Source: Blattabacterium cuenoti
GTDB lineage: Bacteria > Bacteroidota > Bacteroidia > Flavobacteriales > Blattabacteriaceae
Direction: 5' to 3'
DNA: 64,000 bases
Assembly: GCF_014251795.1 (NCBI RefSeq)
Contig: NZ_CP059201.1
Location: forward strand, 62,001-126,000
The notes under the pieces were generated by a model that saw only the letters and a program-made list of their open reading frames with translations, was not told the DNA's origin and made no database searches. This document shows positions 7,297 through 16,860 of this stretch, in pieces. Within the stretch, counting starts at the first letter, position 1. Each line of letters opens with the position of its first letter. Made by a program: the position numbers and the translations under genes.

Positions 7297-10286
7297 AAAT
7301 GAAAGAGATTAATAAAACTATTATGAAATCAAATAAAGAAAAAAAAACATTAGATAATTATAATCCCGTCAAATATCTTATGAAAGGAAAAACATCTAGA
7401 CGGGATTTCCTTAAGTGGATAGGGTTTAGCACGGCTTCAGTAACTTTAGCAGCTTGTAAAGGTCCAGTTATCAAATCTATTCCTTATGTGGTTAAACCAG
7501 ATGAAATTACTCCAGGAATCCCTAATTATTATGCATCAACTATGATTGATTCTTTTGATATAGGAAGTGTATTGGTGAAAACAAGAGAAGGTCGTCCTAT
7601 AAAAATAGAACCTAATTCTTATTCTAAATATTTTAATAAAACCTCTGCTAGAATACAATCTTCTTTATTATCTCTTTATGATGAGGAAAGATTAAAGAGT
7701 CCTTTTTTAAAAGGAAAAAAAAGTTCCTGGAAAGAAATAGACAATTATATTATTCAAAATTTAAAATATTTATCTCAAACAAAAAAAAATATAGTTATTC
7801 TCTCTTGTTCTTTTCCAAGTTTTTCTACAAAAAAATTGATTCTTGATTTTAAAAAAAAATTTCCTTATACAAAATGGATCACATATGATCCTATTTCATA
7901 CTCCAAAACATTAGATGCTTCAAAAGAAATATTTGGAATTCGTGGATTTCCCATTTTTCATTTAGAAAAATCAGAATTAATAGTTTCATTCGATGCTGAT
8001 TTTTTAGGAGATTGGAGTCCAGAAAATATGGCTAAATCTTATGTTTCAAACAGAGTCCCTAAAAAAGGAATGATGCAACATATTCAAATAGAAAGTAATA
8101 TGACGATAACTGGAGCAAATGCAGATGTTCGTATTTCTAAAAAACCTTCTGATATAAAAAAACTGTTGCTTGAAGTTTTTCAAAAAATTTTTTTTGGTAA
8201 AAATCCAAAAAATAAAATATCTGAAAAAATAGCTTCACTAATAACAAAAATGGGATCTAAAAGCGTTATTCTTGCAGATGGAGATCAAGAGTCTTATGAA
8301 TTATCTTTTCTAATCAACAAAAAAATTAATAGTCTGGCTTTACAAAAAGACAAGTATATTTTTTCGAAAGAAAGTAATGATAATGAATTTAAAAATTTTT
8401 TGATAGATTTAGAAAGAGGTCATATTGGAGGTTTATTTATTCACAATGTAAATCCCATTTACAGTCTTCCATTCTCTATTTCAGAAAAAATAAAAAGAAT
8501 TATAAAAAAAATACCTTTAACTGTTTCTTTTTCTATGAATAAAGATGAAACCAATGAAATAATAAATGTACTAGCTCCTATTCCTCATTGGTTAGAAAGT
8601 TGGGGCGATACTTATCCTATTTCTAACGTTTACACATTAATTCAACCTACTATTCAATGTATTTTCAATACAAGGCAATTTCAAGATTCTTTAATGATTT
8701 GGAGTGAAATGAAAGAAAAGAATTATTACGAATATTTGAAAAAAACTTGGGAGAAAAATATTATACCAAAATCTAATGTTTCTTCTTTTAATGAAGCTTT
8801 ATTTTATGGAGTGGTAAAAACAAAAAAAAACAAAATTAATAATTTTCCAATAAAAAATAATCAGAATAAAATACAAGAATATGGAAAAAAAATAATTGAA
8901 AAGAAAAAAATAGAAAATAATTTTGAACTTAGATTATACACAAAAATCAGCATGGGAGACGGATATCAACATAATAATCCTTGGCTACAAGAACTTCCTG
9001 ATCCAATTACGCGTACAACATGGGATAATTATTTAACGATATCATATTTTGATGCAAATAAAATGGGATTAAAAAATTGGAATTCTGTAGATGGATCCTT
9101 AAATGGAAACTGCGTTGATTTAATTAAAAATAATGAAATAATAATTAGAAACGTTCCTGTTTTAATTCAACCTGGACAAGCTATTGGCTCCGTAGGATTA
9201 GCTTTTGGTTATGGTCAAAAAAAAGGAAAAATACATAAAATAGTTAACGGAAAAAATGCATATAGAATATATGATAATTTCATTCTTATACAAAAAAATA
9301 TAGAAATAAGAAAAGGAAGTAAAATTCATAAATTCTCTTGTATACAACTACATCACACAACAGTAGGAAGAGATTTAGTAAAAGAAACAGATTTAAACAT
9401 ATTTCTAAATAATTCTAAAGAAATTTGGAATAAAGAAGAAAAAATTGAGGGGACTCTTTCTTCAGAAGAAATTTCGATTTGGAATAAAAAAAATAATAAA
9501 GAAGAAAAAAACGGTCACCATTTTAATTTATCTATAGATTTAAATGCTTGTATTGGATGTGGAGCTTGTATTGTAGCATGTCATTCTGAAAATAACGTTC
9601 CTGTAGTTGGAAAAAATGAAATAGAAAAATCCAGAGACATGCATTGGTTACGTATAGATAGGTATTATTCTTCAAATAAAAAAAACAATGAAGAAGAAAA
9701 AGACATTTATGAAAATCCAAAGGTTGTTTTTCAACCAATCATGTGTCAGCATTGTGAACATGCACCTTGTGAAACCGTATGTCCAGTTGGAGCAACTTCT
9801 CATGGAAAACAAGGTCAAAATATGATGGTTTACAATCGGTGTATAGGAACTCGTTATTGTGCAAATAACTGTCCTTATAAAGTCAGACGATTTAATTGGT
9901 TTAATTATGCTAATAATCAAAAATTTGATTTTAATATGAATAATACTTTAGGAAAAATGGTACTCAATCCAGACGTGGTTGTGAGAAGCAGAGGTATAAT
10001 GGAAAAATGTTCTTTATGCATTCAGAGAACACAATATGTGATAGGAATAGCAAAAAAAGAAAACAGAAAAGTCAAAGATGAAGAATTTGAAACGGCTTGC
10101 AGTATTTCTTGTCCAACAAAAGCTATCACTTTCGGTGATATTAATGATAATAATAGTCTGATTTTCAAAAAAATCAATAATAATAGATCTTACAAACTTT
10201 TAGATTTTATAGGAATCAGACCTAATGTATCTTATCAATTAAAAGTGAGAAATAATAAAAAAAATGAAATAGACAAACTGAAATAG
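7275..10286 (+). CDS. actB: Alternative complex III subunit ActB, iron-sulfur/molybdopterin-like protein
   Basis: The large periplasmic electron-transfer subunit of ACIII, 1003 residues. The N-terminus has a twin-arginine-like motif SRRDFLKW and then LAAC, a lipobox-like Cys, which fits export and lipid anchoring. The middle is a molybdopterin-oxidoreductase-type domain, expected to lack cofactor in ActB. The C-terminal part carries four cysteine clusters, beginning CIGCGACIVAC and including CQHCEHAPCETVC. The start is uncertain: ATG 7275 has GGAGG six bases upstream but overlaps actA, and ATGs at 7299 and 7323 would also give a complete protein. actC starts one base after the stop. Confidence 0.92.
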   Translation: MCKMSLLKMKEINKTIMKSNKEKKTLDNYNPVKYLMKGKTSRRDFLKWIGFSTASVTLAACKGPVIKSIPYVVKPDEITPGIPNYYASTMIDSFDIGSVLVKTREGRPIKIEPNSYSKYFNKTSARIQSSLLSLYDEERLKSPFLKGKKSSWKEIDNYIIQNLKYLSQTKKNIVILSCSFPSFSTKKLILDFKKKFPYTKWITYDPISYSKTLDASKEIFGIRGFPIFHLEKSELIVSFDADFLGDWSPENMAKSYVSNRVPKKGMMQHIQIESNMTITGANADVRISKKPSDIKKLLLEVFQKIFFGKNPKNKISEKIASLITKMGSKSVILADGDQESYELSFLINKKINSLALQKDKYIFSKESNDNEFKNFLIDLERGHIGGLFIHNVNPIYSLPFSISEKIKRIIKKIPLTVSFSMNKDETNEIINVLAPIPHWLESWGDTYPISNVYTLIQPTIQCIFNTRQFQDSLMIWSEMKEKNYYEYLKKTWEKNIIPKSNVSSFNEALFYGVVKTKKNKINNFPIKNNQNKIQEYGKKIIEKKKIENNFELRLYTKISMGDGYQHNNPWLQELPDPITRTTWDNYLTISYFDANKMGLKNWNSVDGSLNGNCVDLIKNNEIIIRNVPVLIQPGQAIGSVGLAFGYGQKKGKIHKIVNGKNAYRIYDNFILIQKNIEIRKGSKIHKFSCIQLHHTTVGRDLVKETDLNIFLNNSKEIWNKEEKIEGTLSSEEISIWNKKNNKEEKNGHHFNLSIDLNACIGCGACIVACHSENNVPVVGKNEIEKSRDMHWLRIDRYYSSNKKNNEEEKDIYENPKVVFQPIMCQHCEHAPCETVCPVGATSHGKQGQNMMVYNRCIGTRYCANNCPYKVRRFNWFNYANNQKFDFNMNNTLGKMVLNPDVVVRSRGIMEKCSLCIQRTQYVIGIAKKENRKVKDEEFETACSISCPTKAITFGDINDNNSLIFKKINNNRSYKLLDFIGIRPNVSYQLKVRNNKKNEIDKLK

Positions 10287-10287
10287 T

Positions 10288-11652
10288 ATGTTAAATCATT
10301 ATGAATCACCTATAAGAAAACCCTTAATTTTAGGAAAAAAAACATTAAAAAATATCACGGATGATATATTCAATCCTATAAAAAATAAAGCTGGAAACCT
10401 ATGGTGGTTCTCTTTATTTATTTCTATTTTAGCTTTTTTATGGGGATTAGGATGTATTCTATACACAATTATGACAGGTATAGGTGTATGGGGTTTAAAT
10501 AGAACAATTAATTGGGCTTGGGATATTACAAATTTTGTTTGGTGGGTTGGAATTGGTCATGCTGGAACTTTAATTTCAGCTGTATTATTGCTTTTCCGTC
10601 AAAAATGGCGTTTATCTATTAATCGTTCAGCAGAAGCAATGACTATTTTTGCAGTAATCCAAGCTGGATTATTTCCCATAATTCATATGGGAAGACCATG
10701 GAATGCCCATTGGGTTTTGCCTATTCCAAATCAGTTTGGAACTCTATGGCCAAATTTTAATTCTCCATTATTGTGGGATGTTTTTGCGATAAGTACTTAT
10801 TTTTCAGTGTCTACAATTTTTTGGTTCATGGGATTGATTCCAGACTTTGCAATGATACGAGACCGTATTTCAGATCCTTTTCAAAAAAAAATTTATAGTA
10901 TTCTTAGTTTTGGATGGGGAGGGACATCAAAAGACTGGCAAAGATTTGAAGAAATTTCCTTAATTTTAGCAGGTTTATGTACTCCATTGGTCTTCTCTGT
11001 TCATACCATAGTTTCTTTTGATTTTTCTACTTCTGTAATTAAAGGTTGGCATAGTACAATATTTCCTCCTTATTTTGTAGCAGGAGCTATATTTTCTGGT
11101 TTTGCTATGGTACAAACTTTATTAGGCGTCGCGAGAAAAGTTCTTTCTTTAGAGAATTATATTACAAGAACTCATATAGAATACATGAATATGATTATAT
11201 TATTAACAGGAGGAATTGTTTTATTAGCTTATATTTCAGAATTTATTCTTGCTTGGTACTCAGGAAATCCTTTCGAAAAATTTATTTATTTTTCTATAGA
11301 AGCATCTAAGGGTCCATTTTGGTGGGCTTTTTGGGCTTTGATTATTTGTAATATTATTATTCCTCAATTTTTATGGATTAAATCTGTGCGAAGAAGTTTT
11401 TTTTGGTCTTATGTTATCGCCATAATCATCAATATTGGAATGTGGTTTGAAAGATTTGATATTATTGTTTTGAATCTCAGCCATGATTATCTCCCTTCTT
11501 CTTGGACTGGTTTTCTCCCTTCATTTGTAGATGTAGGAATATTTGTAGGAACTATTGGATTATTTTTTATTCTGTATTTATTATATATACGTGTTTTTCC
11601 TGTTATTTCACAATCTGAATTAAAAACAATCTTGAAATCTGATAAAAAATAA
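10288..11652 (+). CDS. actC: Alternative complex III subunit ActC, NrfD-like membrane protein
   Basis: A 454-residue polytopic membrane protein of the NrfD/PsrC family. I see about ten hydrophobic helices, starting with LWWFSLFISILAFLWGLGCI and ending with IGLFFILYLLYIRVF. In ACIII, ActC and ActF are the paralogous membrane subunits, and ActC is the one close to the quinol site. Trp- and His-rich stretches such as FVWWVGIGHAG and HMGRPWNAHWVLP match ActC of other Bacteroidota. It is sandwiched between actB (one base gap) and actD (four bases). Confidence 0.92.
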   Translation: MLNHYESPIRKPLILGKKTLKNITDDIFNPIKNKAGNLWWFSLFISILAFLWGLGCILYTIMTGIGVWGLNRTINWAWDITNFVWWVGIGHAGTLISAVLLLFRQKWRLSINRSAEAMTIFAVIQAGLFPIIHMGRPWNAHWVLPIPNQFGTLWPNFNSPLLWDVFAISTYFSVSTIFWFMGLIPDFAMIRDRISDPFQKKIYSILSFGWGGTSKDWQRFEEISLILAGLCTPLVFSVHTIVSFDFSTSVIKGWHSTIFPPYFVAGAIFSGFAMVQTLLGVARKVLSLENYITRTHIEYMNMIILLTGGIVLLAYISEFILAWYSGNPFEKFIYFSIEASKGPFWWAFWALIICNIIIPQFLWIKSVRRSFFWSYVIAIIINIGMWFERFDIIVLNLSHDYLPSSWTGFLPSFVDVGIFVGTIGLFFILYLLYIRVFPVISQSELKTILKSDKK

Positions 11653-11656
11653 TGAA

Positions 11657-12181
11657 ATGAATAATATGTATTGTATCCATGCATTATATAATAATGATAA
11701 GACGATGATCAATAGTATTAAAACTATACAGTATCATAATTATAACATACATGAAGTTTATTCTCCTTTTCCTATTCACACTTTGACTAAAGTATTAAAA
11801 CTAAAAAAAACAAATTTATCTTTTTTATCTTTTATATATGGATTGTTAGGTTTTTTTATAGCTTGTGTATTAACTTGGTATACTATGATTTTTGATTGGC
11901 CTCAAAATATTGGAGGAAAACCTTCTTTTTCTTGGATTAGAAATGTTCCTTCTTTCATTCCTGTTATATTTGAATTATCAATTTTTTTTTCTGCACATTT
12001 TATGTGTATAAATTATTTAATTCAATGTAGATTATTTCCAGGACGAAAACAAAAAAATCCGGATCCAAGAACTACTGATCATATGTTTTTAATAGAGATT
12101 ATGACTAAAACTAATGATAAAAAATTAGTAAATCTATTAAAAGAAAATGGAGCGACAGAGGTTTTAATAAAAAAATGTTAA
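11657..12181 (+). CDS. actD: Alternative complex III subunit ActD (DUF3341)
   Basis: A 174-residue protein of the DUF3341 family. A soluble N-terminal region (YCIHALYNNDKTMINSIKTI) precedes two membrane helices (about residues 55-77 and 98-120), a conserved RLFPGRKQKNPDPRTTDHMFLI segment, and a short C-terminal domain. The order actC-actD-actE is the canonical ACIII order. It is thought to be a structural subunit without its own cofactor. The start at 11657 overlaps nothing and leaves four bases after actC. Confidence 0.88.
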   Translation: MNNMYCIHALYNNDKTMINSIKTIQYHNYNIHEVYSPFPIHTLTKVLKLKKTNLSFLSFIYGLLGFFIACVLTWYTMIFDWPQNIGGKPSFSWIRNVPSFIPVIFELSIFFSAHFMCINYLIQCRLFPGRKQKNPDPRTTDHMFLIEIMTKTNDKKLVNLLKENGATEVLIKKC

Positions 12182-12199
12182 ATCTAATTATGTATTATT

Positions 12200-12802
12200 A
12201 TGATTATAAATAGATATTTATATATTTTAATATTAATGTTTTTTTTGGAATCGTGTTGGTTTGATAAAACCCAACCTAATATTGTGTATATGCCTGATAT
12301 GTATTACTCAGATGCGTATGAACCTTATTCAGATCCTAATTTCAATCATAATAAAGAAATCAAAAAGATTGAAATACCCTTTTTTTCAAAAGGAAAGACT
12401 TCTTCATTATTACCAGTAAAAGGAACTGTATCTAGAAATCATTCATTTTCTAATTTAATAGATGTCAAAAATAAAGGATTTAATGATTTCAAAAATATAA
12501 CTCAAAATCCACTGTACATATACAACAAAGAAAAAAAAGAAATTTCAATAAAAAAAGGAGAAAAATTATATCAAATCAATTGTTCTATATGTCATGGAAA
12601 AAATGGAGATGGAAATGGAGAATTGGTAAAAAATGAAAAAATTTTTGGAATTCCTAATTATAAAGATAGAGATATTACTATTGGTAGTATTTACTATGTT
12701 GTTACCTATGGTAAAAATAACATGAACTCTTATGTTTCACAATTAAATGAAATAGATAGATGGAGAGTATCAGAATATGTTATGTTTTTAAAAAATAAGT
12801 AA
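12200..12802 (+). CDS. actE: Alternative complex III subunit ActE, monoheme cytochrome c lipoprotein
   Basis: A 200-residue cytochrome. The N-terminus is a lipoprotein signal (hydrophobic stretch ending LESC, Cys at about residue 19), so the protein is anchored by lipid on the outer face of the inner membrane. A single heme c site, CSICH, lies in KLYQINCSICHGKNGDGNGE (about residues 128-147). The axial Met is probably in NNMNSYVSQL. It follows actD by 18 bases. In ACIII it passes electrons onward to a terminal oxidase or soluble cytochrome; no oxidase genes follow here. Confidence 0.9.
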   Translation: MIINRYLYILILMFFLESCWFDKTQPNIVYMPDMYYSDAYEPYSDPNFNHNKEIKKIEIPFFSKGKTSSLLPVKGTVSRNHSFSNLIDVKNKGFNDFKNITQNPLYIYNKEKKEISIKKGEKLYQINCSICHGKNGDGNGELVKNEKIFGIPNYKDRDITIGSIYYVVTYGKNNMNSYVSQLNEIDRWRVSEYVMFLKNK

Positions 12803-12804
12803 GC

Positions 12805-14007
12805 ATGTATCAATTATCAAAAATAAATAAAAAAATTTTTTTTATAATAATACTAGGTTTGATTTTTATTTTTTTAGATAATTTTTTGAAAAAAATATAT
12901 ATAAAAAATCATAATCCTTGTACAGTATTCTATATTGCAATTTTTTATTTTACATCTATATCTTTGGGTGCATTATTATTTTTAGGAATACAAAATATTT
13001 CTAAATCAGGTTGGTCCGTGATTCTTCATCCCGTTATGGAAGAAATATCTTCTTTTATTCCATATGGAATTTTGATGATTTTTATCGTTTTGTTATTAAA
13101 TGCAATGGATATAGTCCATATATTTCATTGGATGAATTCTCATTTATCTGATCCTATTTCTTCAAAATATGATAAAATTTTTGTAAACAAAAAATTATTT
13201 TTGAATATTCCATTTTTTTTATTAAGAAGTATGATTTATGTATTAGGATGTATTTTTTTTTATTTAAGTATTAAAAAAATATCTCATAAATTATATATAT
13301 CACATTCTTTAAATGATTATAAAAAATTATATTCTAAATCCGTTGCTTTTATTATATTTTTCTCTTTCATTTCTATATTCATGATATGGGATTGGATTAT
13401 GTCTTTAAATCCACATTGGTTTAGCACTTTATTTAGTTGGTATGTTTTGAGCAGTTGGATTATAACAGGTATAAGTTTTATTACAATTACATCTATTTAT
13501 CTTCATAAGAAAGGATATTTGACTTTTTTTAATAAAAATCATCTGCATGATTTAAGTAAATATCTATTTTCTGGTAGTTTATTATGGACTTACTTTTGGT
13601 TTTCACAATTTTTACTTTATTGGTATGGAAATATTCCAGAAGAAGTTATATATTTCATAAAAAGAGAAAAAATTTATCATTCTATTCATTTTTGGATGCT
13701 AATTCCTAATTTTATCATTCCTTTTTTTGTATTAATTAGCAGTAAAAATAAATCAAATTATAAAATCGTATTTTCAGTTTCTTTATTATTACTCATTGGC
13801 CATTACATTGATATATATAATTTAATAGCTCCAGATGTGAATAATGGATTCAATTTTTGTATACTAGAAATCATAGGTTCTTTATTAACAATAGGAGGAT
13901 TTTTTATTTATATTTTATTTTTAAATTTTAAAAGAAGAAAATTTCTTTCTTCTGAAGGAAACCCTTTTTTTAAGGAAAGTAAAAATTATAAGTATCCTTA
14001 TATATGA
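12805..14007 (+). CDS. actF: Alternative complex III subunit ActF, NrfD-like membrane protein
   Basis: A 400-residue membrane protein with about ten hydrophobic helices, paralogous to ActC. Characteristic pieces include MDIVHIFHWMNSHLSDP and the aromatic IWDWIMSLNPHWFSTLFSWYVLSSW. It starts two bases after actE and ends the operon. In other Bacteroidota the cytochrome oxidase genes usually follow ActF; here the next gene is convergent trkA, 22 bases away. No strong terminator hairpin is visible in that short A/T-only gap. Confidence 0.88.
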   Translation: MYQLSKINKKIFFIIILGLIFIFLDNFLKKIYIKNHNPCTVFYIAIFYFTSISLGALLFLGIQNISKSGWSVILHPVMEEISSFIPYGILMIFIVLLLNAMDIVHIFHWMNSHLSDPISSKYDKIFVNKKLFLNIPFFLLRSMIYVLGCIFFYLSIKKISHKLYISHSLNDYKKLYSKSVAFIIFFSFISIFMIWDWIMSLNPHWFSTLFSWYVLSSWIITGISFITITSIYLHKKGYLTFFNKNHLHDLSKYLFSGSLLWTYFWFSQFLLYWYGNIPEEVIYFIKREKIYHSIHFWMLIPNFIIPFFVLISSKNKSNYKIVFSVSLLLLIGHYIDIYNLIAPDVNNGFNFCILEIIGSLLTIGGFFIYILFLNFKRRKFLSSEGNPFFKESKNYKYPYI

Positions 14008-14029
14008 TTTTTATAAATTTTATTTATAA

Positions 14030-14722
14030 TTAATTATTATTTTTATCTTTCACGAAATTCATAATAGATTTGTTTGACCCAAAAAGAGTTAATATATCTC
14101 CTTTTTGTAAAATAGTATCTCCTGTAACTAATCCAATAACTTTTCTTGTAGGAGTTCCTTTAGATGACATAGGATTATTTATGTCTCGTATCACAGTAAT
14201 TAAAGAAACAGAATATTTTTGTGTTAATTTTAAACTTTTAACAGATTTTCCGCTAAAAGAATATGGAGAAAATACTTCTGCTATAGAATGTTTATTATCT
14301 ATTCTCAAATAATCTAAAGCATAATTAAAAGATATTTGTTTGGTTAGTCGAAATGCAGCATCCTGTTCTGGATGAATCACATCACTAATTCCCATAGCTT
14401 CTAATATTGTATCATGTATTTTAGATAAAGATCTACTTACAATTCTCAAATTTTTATACTTTTTAAGTATAGCTGTAGTGACTATTGAAGAGCCTTCGTT
14501 CTCTCCAATAGCTACAATTCCTAAATCTGCTTGTTGAATTGGCAAAACTTTGTAAGCTGCTTCATTATTTGCATCCATACATACGACATTAGCAATGTGA
14601 TCTTTTAATAAATCTACTTTTTCCATTTTATGATCTATACCAAATACTTCATGTCCATTATCTGTTAAATTAAGAGCTAAAGATCTTCCAAAATTTCCTA
14701 ACCCAACAATTATAATTTTCAT
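14030..14722 (-). CDS. trkA: TrkA/KtrA-type potassium uptake regulatory subunit
   Basis: A 230-residue cytosolic RCK protein that gates the membrane pore encoded just upstream. The nucleotide-binding Rossmann motif is GLGNFG (residues 7-12) with Asp at the end of the second strand (GIDHKMEKVD). A TrkA-C domain occupies the last third (VIGLVTGDTILQKGDILTLFG). It has one RCK-N/RCK-C unit, as in KtrA, and not the duplicated E. coli TrkA. It is the second gene of a two-gene potassium transporter unit. Confidence 0.9.
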   Translation of the reverse strand: MKIIIVGLGNFGRSLALNLTDNGHEVFGIDHKMEKVDLLKDHIANVVCMDANNEAAYKVLPIQQADLGIVAIGENEGSSIVTTAILKKYKNLRIVSRSLSKIHDTILEAMGISDVIHPEQDAAFRLTKQISFNYALDYLRIDNKHSIAEVFSPYSFSGKSVKSLKLTQKYSVSLITVIRDINNPMSSKGTPTRKVIGLVTGDTILQKGDILTLFGSNKSIMNFVKDKNNN

Positions 14723-14730
14723 ATTAAAAT

Positions 14731-16470
14731 TTAATTAATAAGAATATTTCCTTTAGGATATCTATAATAATGATAATAAAAATTTTTTCTTAATATACCA
14801 ATCATGACATTCAAAACTCCTATTCTTCCTAATAACATTAAAAATATTAAAACTAATTTACTTCCGTTTGATAAATTTGAAGTAATGCCTAAAGATAATC
14901 CTGCTGTTGAAAAAGCCGAAAATACCTCAAAAGAAACAGATAAAATATCTTCTTTTGGATCTAAAAAAATTATGATTAAAATACTTGTATATGTTATTAT
15001 TATAGATAACATAATAATTGAAAATGACAAACGAATAGACTCAGAAGATATTTCTCTTCTTTGTATTTCTAATCTATTTTTTCCTCTAGATAAAGAAATA
15101 ATATTCATTAATGCTAATGCAAAAGTGCTTGTTTTGATTCCACCACCAGTAGAAGCTGGAGAAGCTCCTATCCACATTAAAAAAATAGTTACTAAAATAG
15201 TAACTGTCGTAAAAGTGTTCATATTCAAAACATGAAACCCTGCCGTTCTAGATGTAGCTGAAGAAAAAAATGAGACAATCCATTTTCCATGAAATGAAGA
15301 ATGTTCTGAAAGAGAATAATGATATTCACTTATATAATAAAAAAAAGTTCCAAAAAAAAGTAAAAAAAAAGTAGTCAAAATTACAATCTTTGTATTTAAA
15401 GTAACTACATGTGCAGGACGTCGAAAGTTTTCATCTGTAAAAATTTTTAAGAAATATTTTTTTATGGTTAGCCATATATATGTAAAAAAATTAAATAAAA
15501 TATTAAAACCTATTCCTCCCAATATGAGTAAAAAAGCAATAATCAGTTGAAAAAAATAATTAAATCTCACAGATTGGGAATACAATCCTTGACTCAAGGT
15601 AGAAAATCCACTATTGCAAAAAGCGGAGATTGAATGAAAAATCGAAAAAAATAAAAGGTTATCAGATTCCATTTCCGATTGATTCTTGATAGACAAATAA
15701 ATAAAAATTGTCCCTATAAATTCTACTGTTAAGGTAAACATAACTACTTTGACAGCTAAACTAAGAACGTTACTTGTTGCTTTTGTATTTAAAAAATTAC
15801 TAACAAAAATAGCTTCTTTAAAAGAGAAACCATCTCTAAAAAAATAACTAAAAAAAGAAGTTATAGTTAAAATCCCTAATCCTCCTAATTCTATTAGGAT
15901 AAGTATAAAAATTTTTCCTAAATATGTAAAATCTTTAGCTGTATCTAATACGACTAATCCTGTTACACATACTGCACTAGTCGAAGTGAACAAAGCATCT
16001 ATAAATGATATTGTTTTGATTGTGGATGCGGGAAGCATTAACAAAATAGATCCTAAAATAGATAAAAAAATGAAACTTGTAATCAATATAAAAGCAGGAT
16101 TATGAATTTTAACATATATTATTCTCATGAAATAAGTAATACGAATCAACACATATATAATTAAACTAATAAGTGCAGGAATTTTTAAATTTTCATCTAT
16201 TCTTCTACTATAGAATAAGATTTTTACAAATAAAAAAATAATAGGAAGTATTAATATTAAAAAGGATAAAAAAATCATGGATTTATAACCTTTTTCAATA
16301 TTTTTATCGAAAAAGATTAAAAAATGTAAAATACTTATTATGAGTATAATAGATAGAAGGATTTCTACGTTAAAAAATAGAAAAGTTTTCCACCCTAAAG
16401 AAAGAATTATATAAATAAATATGATTGGAGTAATCATATCCAAAAAACTTCGTAATCTAATTTGGATCAT
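14731..16470 (-). CDS. trkH: TrkH/KtrB-type potassium transporter membrane subunit
   Basis: A 579-residue membrane protein with the fourfold pore-loop plan of this family. The four filter segments are visible, each with its Gly: SAVCVTGLVV, FCNSGFSTL, SRTAGFHVL and FSTAGLSLG. There is extra N-terminal membrane-spanning sequence (about 140 residues) compared with KtrB of Firmicutes, which I believe is usual in Bacteroidota. It ends eight bases before trkA, so one transcript should make the whole potassium uptake system. Confidence 0.9.
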   Translation of the reverse strand: MIQIRLRSFLDMITPIIFIYIILSLGWKTFLFFNVEILLSIILIISILHFLIFFDKNIEKGYKSMIFLSFLILILPIIFLFVKILFYSRRIDENLKIPALISLIIYVLIRITYFMRIIYVKIHNPAFILITSFIFLSILGSILLMLPASTIKTISFIDALFTSTSAVCVTGLVVLDTAKDFTYLGKIFILILIELGGLGILTITSFFSYFFRDGFSFKEAIFVSNFLNTKATSNVLSLAVKVVMFTLTVEFIGTIFIYLSIKNQSEMESDNLLFFSIFHSISAFCNSGFSTLSQGLYSQSVRFNYFFQLIIAFLLILGGIGFNILFNFFTYIWLTIKKYFLKIFTDENFRRPAHVVTLNTKIVILTTFFLLFFGTFFYYISEYHYSLSEHSSFHGKWIVSFFSSATSRTAGFHVLNMNTFTTVTILVTIFLMWIGASPASTGGGIKTSTFALALMNIISLSRGKNRLEIQRREISSESIRLSFSIIMLSIIITYTSILIIIFLDPKEDILSVSFEVFSAFSTAGLSLGITSNLSNGSKLVLIFLMLLGRIGVLNVMIGILRKNFYYHYYRYPKGNILIN

Positions 16471-16475
16471 GATTT

Positions 16476-16667
16476 TTAAAAAAAATATTTTGTAATATTT
16501 CTATTTTTCTTTACTCTTAAGATTTTTTTAGCATATTGAAATCCAATTGGATCATAATTGTGTCCGATTTTTTTTTTGATTTGATGTATTTCGTATAAAC
16601 TCAGTAACATGACAGTAAAATAAACAATTTTATTTTTAATTACAGTATCATAGTGTATGATATCCAC
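16476..16667 (-). CDS. Hypothetical small protein upstream of trkH (doubtful)
   Basis: A 63-codon open frame ending five bases before trkH. The translation starts MDIIHYDTVIKNKIVYFTVM, with a moderately hydrophobic patch, then a basic C-terminus ending NRNITKYFF. I do not recognise a family. The start codon overlaps the left arm of a 22-base perfect palindrome (16661-16682). It could be a small protein, the remnant of a lost gene, or a chance frame inside the trkH leader. Confidence 0.25.
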   Translation of the reverse strand: MDIIHYDTVIKNKIVYFTVMLLSLYEIHQIKKKIGHNYDPIGFQYAKKILRVKKNRNITKYFF

Positions 16668-16682
16668 TCTATAGAGTGGATA
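16661..16682. repeat. 22-base perfect palindrome
   Basis: The 22 bases centred on CTATAG (core ATCCACTCTATAGAGTGGAT) read the same on both strands with no mismatch and no spacer. The arms contain several G/C bases, unusual in this A/T-rich spacer. The site is upstream of trkH-trkA on the minus strand and overlaps the start of the doubtful 63-codon frame. It could be an operator for a dimeric regulator or a processing hairpin. Confidence 0.6.
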
Positions 16683-16691
16683 AAAATTGAT

Positions 16692-16711
16692 ATTCTATAC
16701 TCATATAGAAT
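16692..16711. repeat. Second inverted repeat, related core
   Basis: ATTCTATA at 16692-16699 and TATAGAAT at 16704-16711 form eight-base arms around a four-base spacer. The inner TCTATA/TATAGA resembles the centre of the palindrome ten bases away, so the pair may be tandem sites of one binding protein. The remaining spacer up to 16860 has a weak CTCG/CGAG hairpin (near 16796-16810) flanked by T-runs, and nothing else I can support. Confidence 0.45.
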
Positions 16712-16860
16712 CTAGTTTATAAATCATAATATTTTTGAATAATTATGTGAATTAACTGTATTAAAGTAGATTAGTAGATTGATTGTATTTTTTTCTCGTT
16801 TTACACGAGTTTTTTATTTGAAATAAAATCTGAAATAAAAAGAGTAAAACATTCTTATTT

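Noticed and set aside
16790-16815. CTCG/CGAG hairpin flanked by T-runs as a terminator of tsaB
   Set aside because: The stem is only four pairs, and on the minus strand, the direction of tsaB, it is followed by A and not T.
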